64,000 nucleotides of DNA from SZUA-229 sp041589175 (GTDB lineage: Bacteria; Pseudomonadota; Gammaproteobacteria; SZUA-229). Below the pieces are notes generated by a model. The model searched no databases. It had not been told where the DNA came from and saw only the letters and a list, made by a program, of their open reading frames with translations. The position numbers and the translations under genes are program-made. Shown here one piece after another: positions 17,227 through 25,880 of the stretch. How positions within the stretch are numbered: the stretch's first letter is position 1; each line of letters begins with the position of its first letter. The DNA lies in the NCBI GenBank assembly GCA_041589175.1, contig JBFHWF010000004.1, positions 3,778 to 67,777 on the forward strand, given 5' to 3'.

Positions 17227-19770
17227 TTACAGCTCACCCTGCTTCAGGGTGGGCTTCGGAATCGACACGTAGTTACCCTGCACATGGTCAACCCCACATA
17301 TTTTTAACAGGCGTATTACTTCCGGCGTTTCAACATATTCCGCAACGGTATACCTGCCCAGCGAATGCGCAACATCATTCATCGCCGTTACAATTGCCCT
17401 GTCGATCGAACCTCGCGCCATACCCTTGACGAACTGGCCATCGATTTTCACATAATCTGCTGGCAAACATTTTAACTGGGAAAATGAACAGAAACCTGAA
17501 CCAAAATCATCGAGAGAGAAGCGCACACCAAGCTGTTTCATTTCATCAATAAACTGACTTGCAGCTTCGAAATTTGCGATGGCACAAGTTTCGGTAACCT
17601 CAAAAATAAGTGACTCAGATTTAACACCTGAATTCTGCAGCAGGTTCTTTATTCTCGACAACGAGTCGTCGCTATTTAAAGTCTGTCCCGAAAGATTAAT
17701 AGAAAAGGTAATATTCTCCCTGAACTGCTGAAGTGCTAGCAGCGTACTTAATGCATTCTCGATAACCCAAAGATCGACCTCAAGCATGAGATTAAAACGC
17801 TCAGCGGTTGGGATAAAGGCATCAGGATAGAACATCTTAAGATCCTCTCCGTGCATCCGCAGTAAAATCTCATAATGTAATTCGTTATCCGGATTTTCTA
17901 CATAACGCTCCCACAGCGCCCCATCTTCGGCGGGTAACTGATTTACATCAATTTCCTTCAGATCAATTATTGGCTGATAGTGCAACTCGAATCGATTTTC
18001 AGACATTGCATCACGCAGGCGCTGGAACCATCCAAGCTCACTACCCATTACATTCTTTTCATCATTCGTCTGCTCATAAAGATGCGACTGATTACGCCCA
18101 CTCCGTTTTGCGATATGACAGGCAATATCCGCATTTGCAAGCACGTCTCCTGATGTCATACCTGGCTGGTCAATTAATGCCACACCAAAACTGGCATGCA
18201 CATTGTAAACCTCACCCGAATAGGAAAACTGAAACTTTTCCAGAACCTGGCGGAATGCTTCGGTTACAATCATTGCAGACTCACGGTCTACATCTTTTAG
18301 AATAACCGCAAACTCATCCCCTCCAAGACGCGCGAGAATATCTTTGGTACGCAATTTGGTGGATAGCAGCCTTGCGATCTCTACCAGTAATTTATCGCCT
18401 GCATCATGGCCGGCTGTATCGTTTATATATTTAAATCGATCGAGGTCAAGATATACCAGAGCACTCACACTCTCACTGGCATAAACTCGGCTAACCTCAG
18501 AGTCTAGCTGGTCTTCAAAATAGCGGCGATTACACAGGCCTGTTAGATGATCATGAGTAGCCTGCCAGTGTAATTTTTCTTCCAGCATTTTACGCTCAGA
18601 TATATCCCTGAATGCGATCACTGAACCACGCTGGCTACCATGAATATTCAGGGGGTACACAGTGCATTCAACTGGCACCGGCTTGCCAAGCTCATGTTTA
18701 AAAACCGTTTCCCAGCATCTAAGCTCAACACTCCTTCCATAGGCGCGATAAAGACGATCATGTTTCAATACATCATCTTCAATATAATAATGAAATGCCT
18801 CAGACGCATTCTTACCTATCACATCAAGATTATTTGTTTTTCCGATAATTTCCAGTGCAGCCGGGTTCACAAATGTCACTCTTCCATCATTATCAACACC
18901 GTACACACCTTCACCAACAGATTCCAGAATACCTGCCAGCCTTTCATTCTCCGACTCAATATGCTTCTGAAACTCTATAAAACGTCCCATCGATGCAATT
19001 CTTGCCAGAAACAGTTCTTCAGCTTCATTTTTAAACATACATTCAACTGCACCAGCCTGCAGGCAGTCCTTGATTACCTCATCCAGATAGGTGCCTGTAA
19101 TAACGGCGGTACGAATTTTTGCTGTTCGCTTATCATCTCTCAATTTCTGACACAAAACATAACCATCTTCTTCAGGCATAAAATAATCAACGATAGCCAG
19201 ATCAAAGTTACCTTCGACAGCAATATCAAACGCCTGCTGAACAGATGTAGCTGTTTCGGTAATATAACCATTGCGATTTAACATGCGCTGGTAGTAATGA
19301 CGAATACTTGCTGAGTCATCAACGAATAAAATTCTTAAAGGGTTTTTCGCCTGCTCAACCGGGTACTTCTCCTTAACAGATTCAACAGGCCCAAGTAATT
19401 TCTGTAAGGTACCTATGTATTCCTGATAATTTTCCCAGGGCACCAGTGCCGCAAAATGACGACGACTCATCCAGTTAAGCACATCAATATTGGCTTCGTG
19501 GGAGATAATAAGCACGGGCATCTGGTAATGCTCTTCACCCTCAAGCAGAGTAAGTAAACGTTCGGCAGATGCGGTCTGCTTATAGTTGGGCCAACCTATG
19601 ACGATAGCATCACAGGGTTGTTCCAGTGTTTTCAGGTGATCAAATGCGGACTCGAAGGTGTCCAGTGCATCAAGGCTATAGCCTTCCTTGCCCAGCCCCT
19701 TCAGCAGGATATAACGTAAGGTTGCGGATTCCTCTACTAGAAGGATTCGCTGCTTCTGACTTTCTGACAT
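17227..19770 (-). CDS. REC-REC-PAS-GGDEF-EAL c-di-GMP signalling protein
   Basis: 847 residues. Domain order: a degenerate receiver (about 8-128; VEES replaces the acidic pair and the acceptor Asp position reads Gly in VIGWPN), an intact receiver (about 146-265; FVDDS, acceptor in IVDYFMP, later Thr and Lys), a PAS domain (about 280-395), a GGDEF domain with intact GGDEF and an EAL domain with EIL in place of EAL but INLSG, FEVTE, DDFGSG and VKID retained. It may make or degrade c-di-GMP under control of an unknown histidine kinase. No cognate kinase gene is adjacent. Confidence 0.93.
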   Translation of the reverse strand: MSESQKQRILLVEESATLRYILLKGLGKEGYSLDALDTFESAFDHLKTLEQPCDAIVIGWPNYKQTASAERLLTLLEGEEHYQMPVLIISHEANIDVLNWMSRRHFAALVPWENYQEYIGTLQKLLGPVESVKEKYPVEQAKNPLRILFVDDSASIRHYYQRMLNRNGYITETATSVQQAFDIAVEGNFDLAIVDYFMPEEDGYVLCQKLRDDKRTAKIRTAVITGTYLDEVIKDCLQAGAVECMFKNEAEELFLARIASMGRFIEFQKHIESENERLAGILESVGEGVYGVDNDGRVTFVNPAALEIIGKTNNLDVIGKNASEAFHYYIEDDVLKHDRLYRAYGRSVELRCWETVFKHELGKPVPVECTVYPLNIHGSQRGSVIAFRDISERKMLEEKLHWQATHDHLTGLCNRRYFEDQLDSEVSRVYASESVSALVYLDLDRFKYINDTAGHDAGDKLLVEIARLLSTKLRTKDILARLGGDEFAVILKDVDRESAMIVTEAFRQVLEKFQFSYSGEVYNVHASFGVALIDQPGMTSGDVLANADIACHIAKRSGRNQSHLYEQTNDEKNVMGSELGWFQRLRDAMSENRFELHYQPIIDLKEIDVNQLPAEDGALWERYVENPDNELHYEILLRMHGEDLKMFYPDAFIPTAERFNLMLEVDLWVIENALSTLLALQQFRENITFSINLSGQTLNSDDSLSRIKNLLQNSGVKSESLIFEVTETCAIANFEAASQFIDEMKQLGVRFSLDDFGSGFCSFSQLKCLPADYVKIDGQFVKGMARGSIDRAIVTAMNDVAHSLGRYTVAEYVETPEVIRLLKICGVDHVQGNYVSIPKPTLKQGEL

Positions 19771-19866
19771 ACAACATAACCTTGTCTGTTACGCTTTCCC
19801 AATTCCCTGTCAGGCACAGCAACAGTTTCTATTTTTTTCCAAGCCCAGGCACAACTATAGTCCGAG

Positions 19867-20823
19867 TCAGGCCGTTTCTCCAGCCAGCTCAAGTTTCCGC
19901 ATTCTGTACCTCAACCACTGACTGGCAATGGCTGCGGTGAGTATGCACCAGACTGCAAACAGTGCACCGGGCAATGCAGACTCCGCTGGAAAGTGCTTAA
20001 GCGCGAGTGCGACTCCCATACCAGCATTCTGCATTCCAAGTTCAATCATAAGCGTAATTCGGTATAAGCGTTCAAATCCATATACACCTGATAATAGCCA
20101 GCCAGCAATATACCCTGCGATATTGACTGTTATCACACCAATCATAACACTCGCAACCATATCCTCAATGCGAGACTGATTCGCAGCTACTGCGTAACTG
20201 CAGATGACAATAATTGCCAGTGCCGCAACACCAGGTGCAAAACTCCGTGCTGTCTGCAAGTATCTGCCCAGCCAGCGTTGCACGATCAACCCCAGAATCA
20301 GTGGCGCTAACACGGTTTTAATAATCGTTACCATTAACGGCCAGAATTCAACCGGAAGAATTGCCCCACCCAGCCATTTCACCAGCAGTGGCGTCAACAG
20401 CGGAGACATCAGGGTTGCAACCGTTGTTAGTGTTACCGAGAAGGCGACCGCACCCCCCGCCAGAAAGACAATCACGTTACTCGCCATAGCACCTGGTGCA
20501 CATCCAACAATGATAAAGCCAATTGCAATTTCCGGTGTGAAACCTGGATATTTCGCGATTAGATAGGCCATTAGTGGCATTACGCTGAACTGACTCAATA
20601 CCCCAAGCGCAACACGTTTTGGCTGTATCAGTTCTTCTTTAAGATCCTCCGCATGCAGCACCAGGCCCAGCGCAAACATGGTGGCCATAAAGAACCAGAG
20701 AAAGTAGTCTCTAAATATGAGAAAGACAGGTGGATGAATAAACGCAACGATAGCTCCCAGCAGAGTGAGTAACGCAAGCTGGTTCGCAATAACTGAAAAA
20801 GATTTCTGTAATATCGACAGCAA
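19867..20823 (-). CDS. Bile acid:sodium symporter (BASS) family transporter, second copy
   Basis: 318 residues, polytopic, with GCAPGAMASNVIVFLAGG and ELGMQNAGMGVALA matching the two BASS signatures. Clearly a paralogue of the protein at 14130-15056 but divergent. It starts two bases after the stop of the DUF302 gene upstream, so the two form an operon. Substrate not predictable; sodium-coupled uptake of an organic anion is the family norm. Confidence 0.9.
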   Translation of the reverse strand: MLSILQKSFSVIANQLALLTLLGAIVAFIHPPVFLIFRDYFLWFFMATMFALGLVLHAEDLKEELIQPKRVALGVLSQFSVMPLMAYLIAKYPGFTPEIAIGFIIVGCAPGAMASNVIVFLAGGAVAFSVTLTTVATLMSPLLTPLLVKWLGGAILPVEFWPLMVTIIKTVLAPLILGLIVQRWLGRYLQTARSFAPGVAALAIIVICSYAVAANQSRIEDMVASVMIGVITVNIAGYIAGWLLSGVYGFERLYRITLMIELGMQNAGMGVALALKHFPAESALPGALFAVWCILTAAIASQWLRYRMRKLELAGETA

Positions 20824-20825
20824 AC

Positions 20826-21305
20826 TTACATCCCGGACAGGCCTTTACGAATGGCCTCGATCACCTCAGTTTCTGCCTCAACCAATACAGGCTTTGCTGG
20901 ACTGCCTTCAGCCATCACACTGGGTCGCGCAAACAGCACATATGTCTTACCCTGTTTCTCATACAGACCAATCCGCAGTGGGCACAGCCCCAGCATATCT
21001 GGATCCTTATTGCTTACTTCGTTGGCATACCAGGCATTGCAGAACACCATGCTACGAATACTATCCAGTTGATTACGATTATAATTATCGCCCCAGCGCC
21101 CAGAGAAACGCTGCAGGTTCTTACTGATATAAGGCTCAAACACGACATAAAAACGCGCGTTTTCCAGTGCCTGAAACACCGCAGGGTATACTTTCTCCAT
21201 TGACGCATCCGCACTCATGCGCACAACCGGTGGCTGTTCAGCCTGCAACGGCATACTCACAAGCACCAGCAACAACAACAGGACATGACGTATTGGCTCA
21301 GGCAT
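20826..21305 (-). CDS. DUF302-domain periplasmic protein
   Basis: 159 residues from ATG 21305, chosen because AGGGG is eight bases upstream and it gives a clean signal peptide (HVLLLLLVLVSMPLQA). The mature part resembles DUF302 proteins (MEKVYPAVFQALENARFYVV... and a C-terminal helix), with two cysteines. Function unknown. It is the first gene of a two-gene operon with the BASS transporter and divergent from hemB. Confidence 0.7.
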   Translation of the reverse strand: MPEPIRHVLLLLLVLVSMPLQAEQPPVVRMSADASMEKVYPAVFQALENARFYVVFEPYISKNLQRFSGRWGDNYNRNQLDSIRSMVFCNAWYANEVSNKDPDMLGLCPLRIGLYEKQGKTYVLFARPSVMAEGSPAKPVLVEAETEVIEAIRKGLSGM

Positions 21306-21410
21306 CGAATTACCCCTGTATAGATTCTCTTTCACTGGGTAGAATAACAGCCTTTACTCCCACGGCAAATCAACCGTGAGACATTTACCGCTGAATTTCA
21401 GGACATCAAC

Positions 21411-22412
21411 GTGAATACTACGAGCAACTTCCCCTGGTTACGTATGCGCCGCATGCGCAAAGATGACTTTAGCCGTCGACTGATGCGAGAAACCCTACTC
21501 AGCAGTGCCGACCTGATATACCCCATGTTTGTACTGGAAGGTGAAAAGCAGCGCGAAGCCGTGCCCTCGATGCCTGGCATAGAACGCCTGAGTATCGACC
21601 TGGTTATTGAACAGGCTCGTGAATGTGTCGAGCTAGGTATTCCAATGATCGCCCTGTTTCCAGTTGTCCCAGAAGAAAAGAAATCGGAAGATGCGGCAGA
21701 AGCCTATAACCCGGAGGGCCTTGCCCAACGTGCCGTACGTGCCATCAAGGACGCCTGCCCAGATCTTGGTGTTATGACAGACGTTGCCCTGGATCCCTTC
21801 ACCACCCACGGCCAGGATGGCCTCATCGATGAGTCGGGCTATGTACTCAATGATGAAACCACCGAAGTACTCTGCAAACAGGCAATTTCCCATGCGCAGG
21901 CCGGTGCTGATGTTGTGGGCCCATCCGACATGATGGACGGCCGTATTGGCGAAATCCGTGAAGCACTGGAGTCCAGTGGTCATATCCATACCCGCATCAT
22001 CGCCTATTCGGCCAAGTATGCGTCGAGTTTTTATGGGCCATTCCGTGATGCCGTAGGCTCCGCTGCCAACCTCAAGGGTGGTGACAAATATACCTACCAG
22101 ATGGACCCGGCGAACACCGATGAGGCCATTCGCGAAGTCCTGCTCGACCTCCAGGAAGGTGCTGATATGGTCATGGTAAAACCGGGCATGCCCTATCTGG
22201 ATATCGTCCAGCGCGTAAAAAGCGAGCTGGGTGTACCGACATATGCTTATCACGTCAGTGGTGAATACGCGATGCTCAAGGCTGCTGCCATGAATGGCTG
22301 GCTGGATGAACAGAAGTGTGTACTCGAAGCACTGCTGTGCTTCAAACGTGCCGGTTGCGACGGCATTCTGACCTATTTTGCCATGGATGCCGCACGCTGG
22401 CTGAAGGGGTAA
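21411..22412 (+). CDS. hemB: Porphobilinogen synthase (delta-aminolevulinate dehydratase)
   Basis: 333 residues, GTG start with AGGAC upstream. Condenses two 5-aminolevulinate to porphobilinogen in heme and siroheme synthesis. The two Schiff-base lysines lie in AYSAKYASSFYGPF and MVKPGMPYLD. The catalytic zinc cysteines of E. coli HemB are absent: the equivalent loop reads DVALDPFTTHGQDG, the aspartate-rich magnesium-dependent type found in Pseudomonas. It is followed by aroE after three bases, so the two are co-transcribed. Confidence 0.96.
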   Translation: MNTTSNFPWLRMRRMRKDDFSRRLMRETLLSSADLIYPMFVLEGEKQREAVPSMPGIERLSIDLVIEQARECVELGIPMIALFPVVPEEKKSEDAAEAYNPEGLAQRAVRAIKDACPDLGVMTDVALDPFTTHGQDGLIDESGYVLNDETTEVLCKQAISHAQAGADVVGPSDMMDGRIGEIREALESSGHIHTRIIAYSAKYASSFYGPFRDAVGSAANLKGGDKYTYQMDPANTDEAIREVLLDLQEGADMVMVKPGMPYLDIVQRVKSELGVPTYAYHVSGEYAMLKAAAMNGWLDEQKCVLEALLCFKRAGCDGILTYFAMDAARWLKG

Positions 22413-22415
22413 ATC

Positions 22416-23252
22416 GTGAAAACAGATTCGATCGATCGTTATGCGGTTATTGGTAACCCGATCGCCCATAGCAAATCCCCGCAGATTCATGCCGCCTTCG
22501 CCGAACAGACCGGGGAAAGCTTAAGCTATACCGCAGAACGGGTTGAGATAGGTGCAGTTGCTGATTTTGTTACTCAGTTTGCCGCGCACAATGGCAAGGG
22601 ACTAAATGTCACCGTACCCTTCAAACAGGATGCCTTCGAGCTGGCCGACCAGCTAAGCCCAAGGGCACAACGCGCCGGCGCGGTAAATACCCTGGTACTG
22701 GAAGACGGGCATATCTATGGCGACACCACCGATGGTGTAGGGCTCCTGAATGATCTGACGGTCAATCACAATCAGCTCATCCAGCAGCGACGCATACTGG
22801 TTGTCGGTGCTGGCGGCGCTGTCAGGGGCGTACTCGAACCCCTGCTCGATGCCCAGCCATGCGAACTGCTTATCGTGAATCGCACTCAGTCCCGTGCCGA
22901 GGCACTGGCCCAGGATTTTTCCAGCTTTGGGAACATTAATGCCTGTAATTTCGAAGCACTCGCAGGGGAACAGTTCGATATGGTCATTAACGGCACCTCG
23001 GCCAGCCTGTCTGGTGAGCTTCCCCCATTACCCGATAATCTCTTCAGGGCTGATGCCTGCGCCTACGATATGATGTATGGCGCAGAACCAACCGCCTTCA
23101 TGGCTTGGGCGGATTCCCAGGGAGCCCAATATATCCATGATGGACTGGGTATGCTGGTAGAGCAGGCGGCTGAATCCTTTTATATCTGGCGAAAAAAACG
23201 CCCCGAGACCCGGGGCGTTATCGAGATGCTCCGCTCAGCCATGACAGGCTGA
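22416..23252 (+). CDS. aroE: Shikimate dehydrogenase
   Basis: 278 residues, GTG start, three bases after hemB. Reduces 3-dehydroshikimate with NADPH. Motifs: NPIAHSKSP and NVTVPFK (catalytic Lys) in the substrate domain, DTTDGVGL (partner Asp), the dinucleotide loop GAGGAVRG and the NADP-selective NRTQSR. The last 20 codons contain a perfect terminator for the opposite strand (23192-23219), so this 3' end serves two purposes. Confidence 0.95.
   Translation: MKTDSIDRYAVIGNPIAHSKSPQIHAAFAEQTGESLSYTAERVEIGAVADFVTQFAAHNGKGLNVTVPFKQDAFELADQLSPRAQRAGAVNTLVLEDGHIYGDTTDGVGLLNDLTVNHNQLIQQRRILVVGAGGAVRGVLEPLLDAQPCELLIVNRTQSRAEALAQDFSSFGNINACNFEALAGEQFDMVINGTSASLSGELPPLPDNLFRADACAYDMMYGAEPTAFMAWADSQGAQYIHDGLGMLVEQAAESFYIWRKKRPETRGVIEMLRSAMTG
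23192..23219 (-). terminator. Minus-strand intrinsic terminator inside the aroE 3' end
   Basis: Nine-bp stem AACGCCCCG/CGGGGCGTT with loop AGACC; read on the minus strand it is followed by seven T (complement of 23192-23198). It lies about 45 bases beyond the stop of the rhodanese gene and ends the leftward operon that begins with the ArsR-rhodanese regulator. Confidence 0.87.
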
Positions 23253-23265
23253 GTGCACAGAGTGC

Positions 23266-23664
23266 TTACACCTGGTGTTCTGGTGGAATCACCACCTGCA
23301 TTTCGGCAGATTTCCATGCCGCCATGCCGCCATTGATATTCACAATGTTCTTAAAGCCCATCTGCTGTAGCGTACTTGCTGCCATCGCCGAACGACCCGA
23401 CGTTGCACAGAAGGTCAGCCATTTCTTGTCACGATCCTGCATATGGGTGTTTCGCCCTGCATACTGTTTATCACAGGCCGCTTCTACCAAACCGCGAGGC
23501 AGATTAAATGCACCGTCGATCGTGCCCGCATGGTATTCCGCAGGTTCGCGCACATCCAGCACCTGATAACCTTGATCCAGCAGGGCAACAACTTCACTCA
23601 CATCCACTTCCTTGATCTGGGACTTGGCTTCCTTAACAAAGTCCATCAGGGTTTTTTCACTCAT
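23266..23664 (-). CDS. Single-domain rhodanese (sulfurtransferase)
   Basis: 132 residues, no signal peptide, so cytoplasmic. The CH2A segment LDVREPAEY and the active-site loop FCATSGRSA with its cysteine are intact. Catalyses sulfane-sulfur transfer to thiol acceptors, with TusA or a small thiol as plausible partner. The start at 23664 is preferred over the GTG at 23670. Last gene of the leftward operon, 11 bases after the DUF2914 gene, and one of three rhodanese domains in this locus. Confidence 0.9.
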   Translation of the reverse strand: MSEKTLMDFVKEAKSQIKEVDVSEVVALLDQGYQVLDVREPAEYHAGTIDGAFNLPRGLVEAACDKQYAGRNTHMQDRDKKWLTFCATSGRSAMAASTLQQMGFKNIVNINGGMAAWKSAEMQVVIPPEHQV

Positions 23665-23675
23665 AAACACTTCTC

Positions 23676-24098
23676 TCAGCTTTGATTAGGCGATGCACCA
23701 GCCGATAACTCGGGCATCGCATGAACATATTCGAACTGTTGTTGCTCCAGGATATTTCCACCTTCATCCAGCACGGAAACTGTCCAGATACCCGTCCACC
23801 TCGACATCATATTTTTACTGGACCAGGTACGCCAGCGATCGGCATCCACCTGAAACGAAACTTCAGCCATGAGCTGGCCGTTATACTCCCAACGATGGGT
23901 AATAGCATGCCCGGCCAGGCCAATCAGTTCGGTGAAGTAGTATACCCGACTGGTATCGTTTTCGATCTGTTGCTGATCGGAAACCGGCTCTTTATTTTCT
24001 ATTGCCGTAGTAAAAACGCTGCGTCCGACACCGATCTCTGCCTGTACCATCTGGCTCGCCAGTGTCATCGTCAACATGACAACTAAGTGTGCTTTCAT
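23676..24098 (-). CDS. DUF2914-domain exported protein
   Basis: 140 residues from ATG 24098 (GAGAGG just upstream). Signal peptide MKAHLVVMLTMTLASQMVQA, then the DUF2914 core: FTTAIENKEPV, YYFTELIGLAGHAITHRWEYNG and WRTWSSKNM with WTGIWTVSVLDEGGNIL. The domain is a small beta sandwich found in many gammaproteobacterial envelope proteins; biochemical role unknown. It lies between the gamma carbonic anhydrase and rhodanese genes in the same direction. Confidence 0.8.
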   Translation of the reverse strand: MKAHLVVMLTMTLASQMVQAEIGVGRSVFTTAIENKEPVSDQQQIENDTSRVYYFTELIGLAGHAITHRWEYNGQLMAEVSFQVDADRWRTWSSKNMMSRWTGIWTVSVLDEGGNILEQQQFEYVHAMPELSAGASPNQS

Positions 24099-24161
24099 CT
24101 TCCTCTCTCCCTTACCCATTAGCCCGGCTTAGGCCGGGTTCTTTTATATTTTTGCGACGCT

Positions 24162-24698
24162 TTATGCTTCCGCAAGATACTCGTCTTTGAGCTTCACATA
24201 ATGCTGTGCCGAGTACTGCAGAAAATCTTTTTCCTTCTGGCTTAATTCCCTCACCTGCCGTGCAGGAGAGCCCAGATACAGGTATCCACCTTCAAGCACC
24301 TTACCCGGTGATACCACGCTACCCGCACCGACCATGGCACCTTTCTGTATAACCGCACCGTCGAGAACCACACTGCCCATGCCGATTAACACTTCATCTT
24401 CAATCGTGCAGGCATGAATCACGGCACCATGTCCGATGGTGACATCGGCACCGATGCTCAGAGGGAAGCCCTCAGGACTCAATGGACCGCTATGAGTGAC
24501 ATGAAGCACGGAACCATCCTGCACATTGGTACGTGCTCCGATGCGAATAAAATTCACATCACCTCGGATCGCCACCATAGGCCAGACGGAAACATCATCA
24601 CCCAGCACCACGTCACCAATGACGGTCGCCATTGGATCTATATAACAACGCTGCCCCAGTGTAGGCGTGATGTTTTTGAATGAACGAATTGAAGGCAT
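24162..24698 (-). CDS. Gamma-class carbonic anhydrase family protein
   Basis: 178 residues forming a left-handed beta helix (repeats of the hexapeptide type: GDVVLGDDVSVWPMVAIRGD...). The three metal-binding histidines are in LHVTH and in GHGAVIH. This is the YrdA/PaaY-like short class; such proteins may hydrate CO2 or act as a thioesterase or acyltransferase fold. It is third in the leftward operon headed by the ArsR-rhodanese gene, with a 53-base gap upstream and 63 bases downstream. Confidence 0.88.
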   Translation of the reverse strand: MPSIRSFKNITPTLGQRCYIDPMATVIGDVVLGDDVSVWPMVAIRGDVNFIRIGARTNVQDGSVLHVTHSGPLSPEGFPLSIGADVTIGHGAVIHACTIEDEVLIGMGSVVLDGAVIQKGAMVGAGSVVSPGKVLEGGYLYLGSPARQVRELSQKEKDFLQYSAQHYVKLKDEYLAEA

Positions 24699-24751
24699 CG
24701 AGTCTGATTTCCTGTTAACCTGAAAAACGGTGTCTATTTATTAGATTCAGG

Positions 24752-25132
24752 CTACACCGATTTTAAGGCACTATCAATCACCCGCATGAGTGCCTCGGGC
24801 GTATCCAGTGAGGCAATCTGCTCGGCATCGATAAGACACTCGAACTCACCTTCTCGCTCAATAAAAACCGCCGGAAAACGATCTGTACTACGCCCGGTTT
24901 GCTGTATAAATTCATCGCGATGCAGGAAGCGCATATCGATAGACTGATGTGATAGATAATCCAGCCATGACTGGCGCACTTTGAACAGCCCATGGGTTAA
25001 TTTACATAGCTGGCACTGATAGGTGTCCGGCGACAACGCCTTATGGGCAATATCTGCGAGAAGGTTAAATACACCACTATCGGCGTTGTAAACAAAGACC
25101 AGCCGCTGTGTATTGGCAACCGACCCATTCAT
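24752..25132 (-). CDS. Small CxxC protein co-translated with the ArsR-rhodanese regulator
   Basis: 126 residues, start overlapping the regulator stop (ATGA), so translationally coupled. It begins with a strand of FVYNADSGVFN type, continues AHKALSPDTYQCQLCKLTHG with one CxxC, and has a helical C-terminal half. I have seen no named function for this family; the fold may be thioredoxin-like, with the CxxC in a non-standard place, but that is a guess. The coupling to a redox- or sulfur-type regulator suggests a thiol or metalloid-linked role. Confidence 0.7.
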   Translation of the reverse strand: MNGSVANTQRLVFVYNADSGVFNLLADIAHKALSPDTYQCQLCKLTHGLFKVRQSWLDYLSHQSIDMRFLHRDEFIQQTGRSTDRFPAVFIEREGEFECLIDAEQIASLDTPEALMRVIDSALKSV

Positions 25133-25785
25133 GTTTCATCATCCACCGGATACCCCGCACTCTTCCATTCGGGGAAACCGTCTTCGAGGCGACTGGCTTC
25201 AACACCACGCTCGCGCAGTAGCTGTACCGCATCATAGGAAAAAACACAGTGTGGTCCACGACAATACGCTACCACCTGCTGATCGGGATCGAGGGCATCG
25301 AGACGCTGCTCCAGCTCATCTGGCGGTATATTGATAGCACCCGGCAAGTGGCCTGCCTCAAATTCTTCTTCCGGTCGCACATCAATCACGGTGACCAGAC
25401 CCTCTCGCACCCGTTGCAACAGCTCTTCCCGCTGTACTGGCTCCATGGTGTCCTTGGCAGTCAGGTTAAGATTAACCAGATGATTGACCTCTGCCAGCTG
25501 CTGCTCCGAGACCTTCCTCAGCACCCGCATCAGCTCGACGACTTCGTCGCTGGCGATCTGATAATACACCTTAAGGCCCCGCTTATGACTCTGAACCAGC
25601 CCGGCCTGCCGCAGTTGTTGCAGGTGCTGAGACGTGTTGGCAACACTCAGGCCGGAAATTTTCGCAAGGTCATCCACACTTCGCTCGGCCTGCGCCAGAT
25701 ATTCCAGCATCTGCAAACGATTACCATGACTAAGCGCCTTACCGACACGGGCAAACTGGCTGAACAGGTCCTGTTTAAAACTCAT
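25129..25785 (-). CDS. ArsR-family regulator fused to a rhodanese domain
   Basis: 218 residues. Residues 1-95 form an ArsR/SmtB winged helix (recognition helix SVANTSQHLQQLRQAGLV, wing KRGLKVYYQIA). Residues 125-215 form a rhodanese domain (VIDVRPEEEFEAGHLPGA; active-site loop AYCRGPHC). The only two cysteines of the protein are in that rhodanese loop; the DNA-binding part lacks the metal cysteines of ArsR and the sensing cysteines of SqrR/BigR. It probably senses sulfane sulfur or thiophilic compounds through the rhodanese Cys. It faces the arsenosugar operon across a 191-base gap with a strong operator. Confidence 0.92.
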   Translation of the reverse strand: MSFKQDLFSQFARVGKALSHGNRLQMLEYLAQAERSVDDLAKISGLSVANTSQHLQQLRQAGLVQSHKRGLKVYYQIASDEVVELMRVLRKVSEQQLAEVNHLVNLNLTAKDTMEPVQREELLQRVREGLVTVIDVRPEEEFEAGHLPGAINIPPDELEQRLDALDPDQQVVAYCRGPHCVFSYDAVQLLRERGVEASRLEDGFPEWKSAGYPVDDET

Positions 25786-25823
25786 CTTTATATCGATCCC
25801 CTCTGGTACCTCAATTTTAAGCC

Positions 25824-25852
25824 TTGACTCGGGCTTTGCCTATGACTATTCT
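25824..25852 (+). promoter_or_regulatory. Sigma70 promoter of the arsenosugar operon
   Basis: TTGACT (25824-25829), 17 bases, TATTCT (25847-25852). Transcription would begin within the inverted repeat at 25853-25878, so a protein bound there would block initiation. Confidence 0.65.
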
Positions 25853-25878
25853 ACTATTCAATTATTCAATTGAATAGT
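25853..25878. promoter_or_regulatory. Operator: perfect 11-bp inverted repeat, probable ArsR-rhodanese binding site
   Basis: ACTATTCAATT (25853-25863), spacer ATTC, AATTGAATAGT (25868-25878). Both arms contain the ATTC/GAAT half-site reported for sulfide-responsive ArsR proteins of the SqrR/BigR group. It abuts the plus-strand -10 and lies just downstream of the minus-strand TATAAT, so it could repress both divergent operons. Confidence 0.75.
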
Positions 25879-25880
25879 GT

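Noticed and set aside
18640..19281. Open frame of 213 codons antisense to the GGDEF-EAL gene
   Set aside because: No domain, odd residue composition (Cys, Ile, Phe, His rich), fully inside a real gene.
21633..22490. Long open frame antisense to hemB (285 codons)
   Set aside because: Lies entirely opposite a well-supported enzyme gene, has no recognisable domain and no ribosome site; a composition shadow.
24121..24142. Hairpin AGCCCGGC/GCCGGGTT followed by TTCTTTT on the plus strand
   Set aside because: It looks like a terminator but no plus-strand gene ends there; on the minus strand, where the operon runs, no T run follows. It could be an attenuator or chance.
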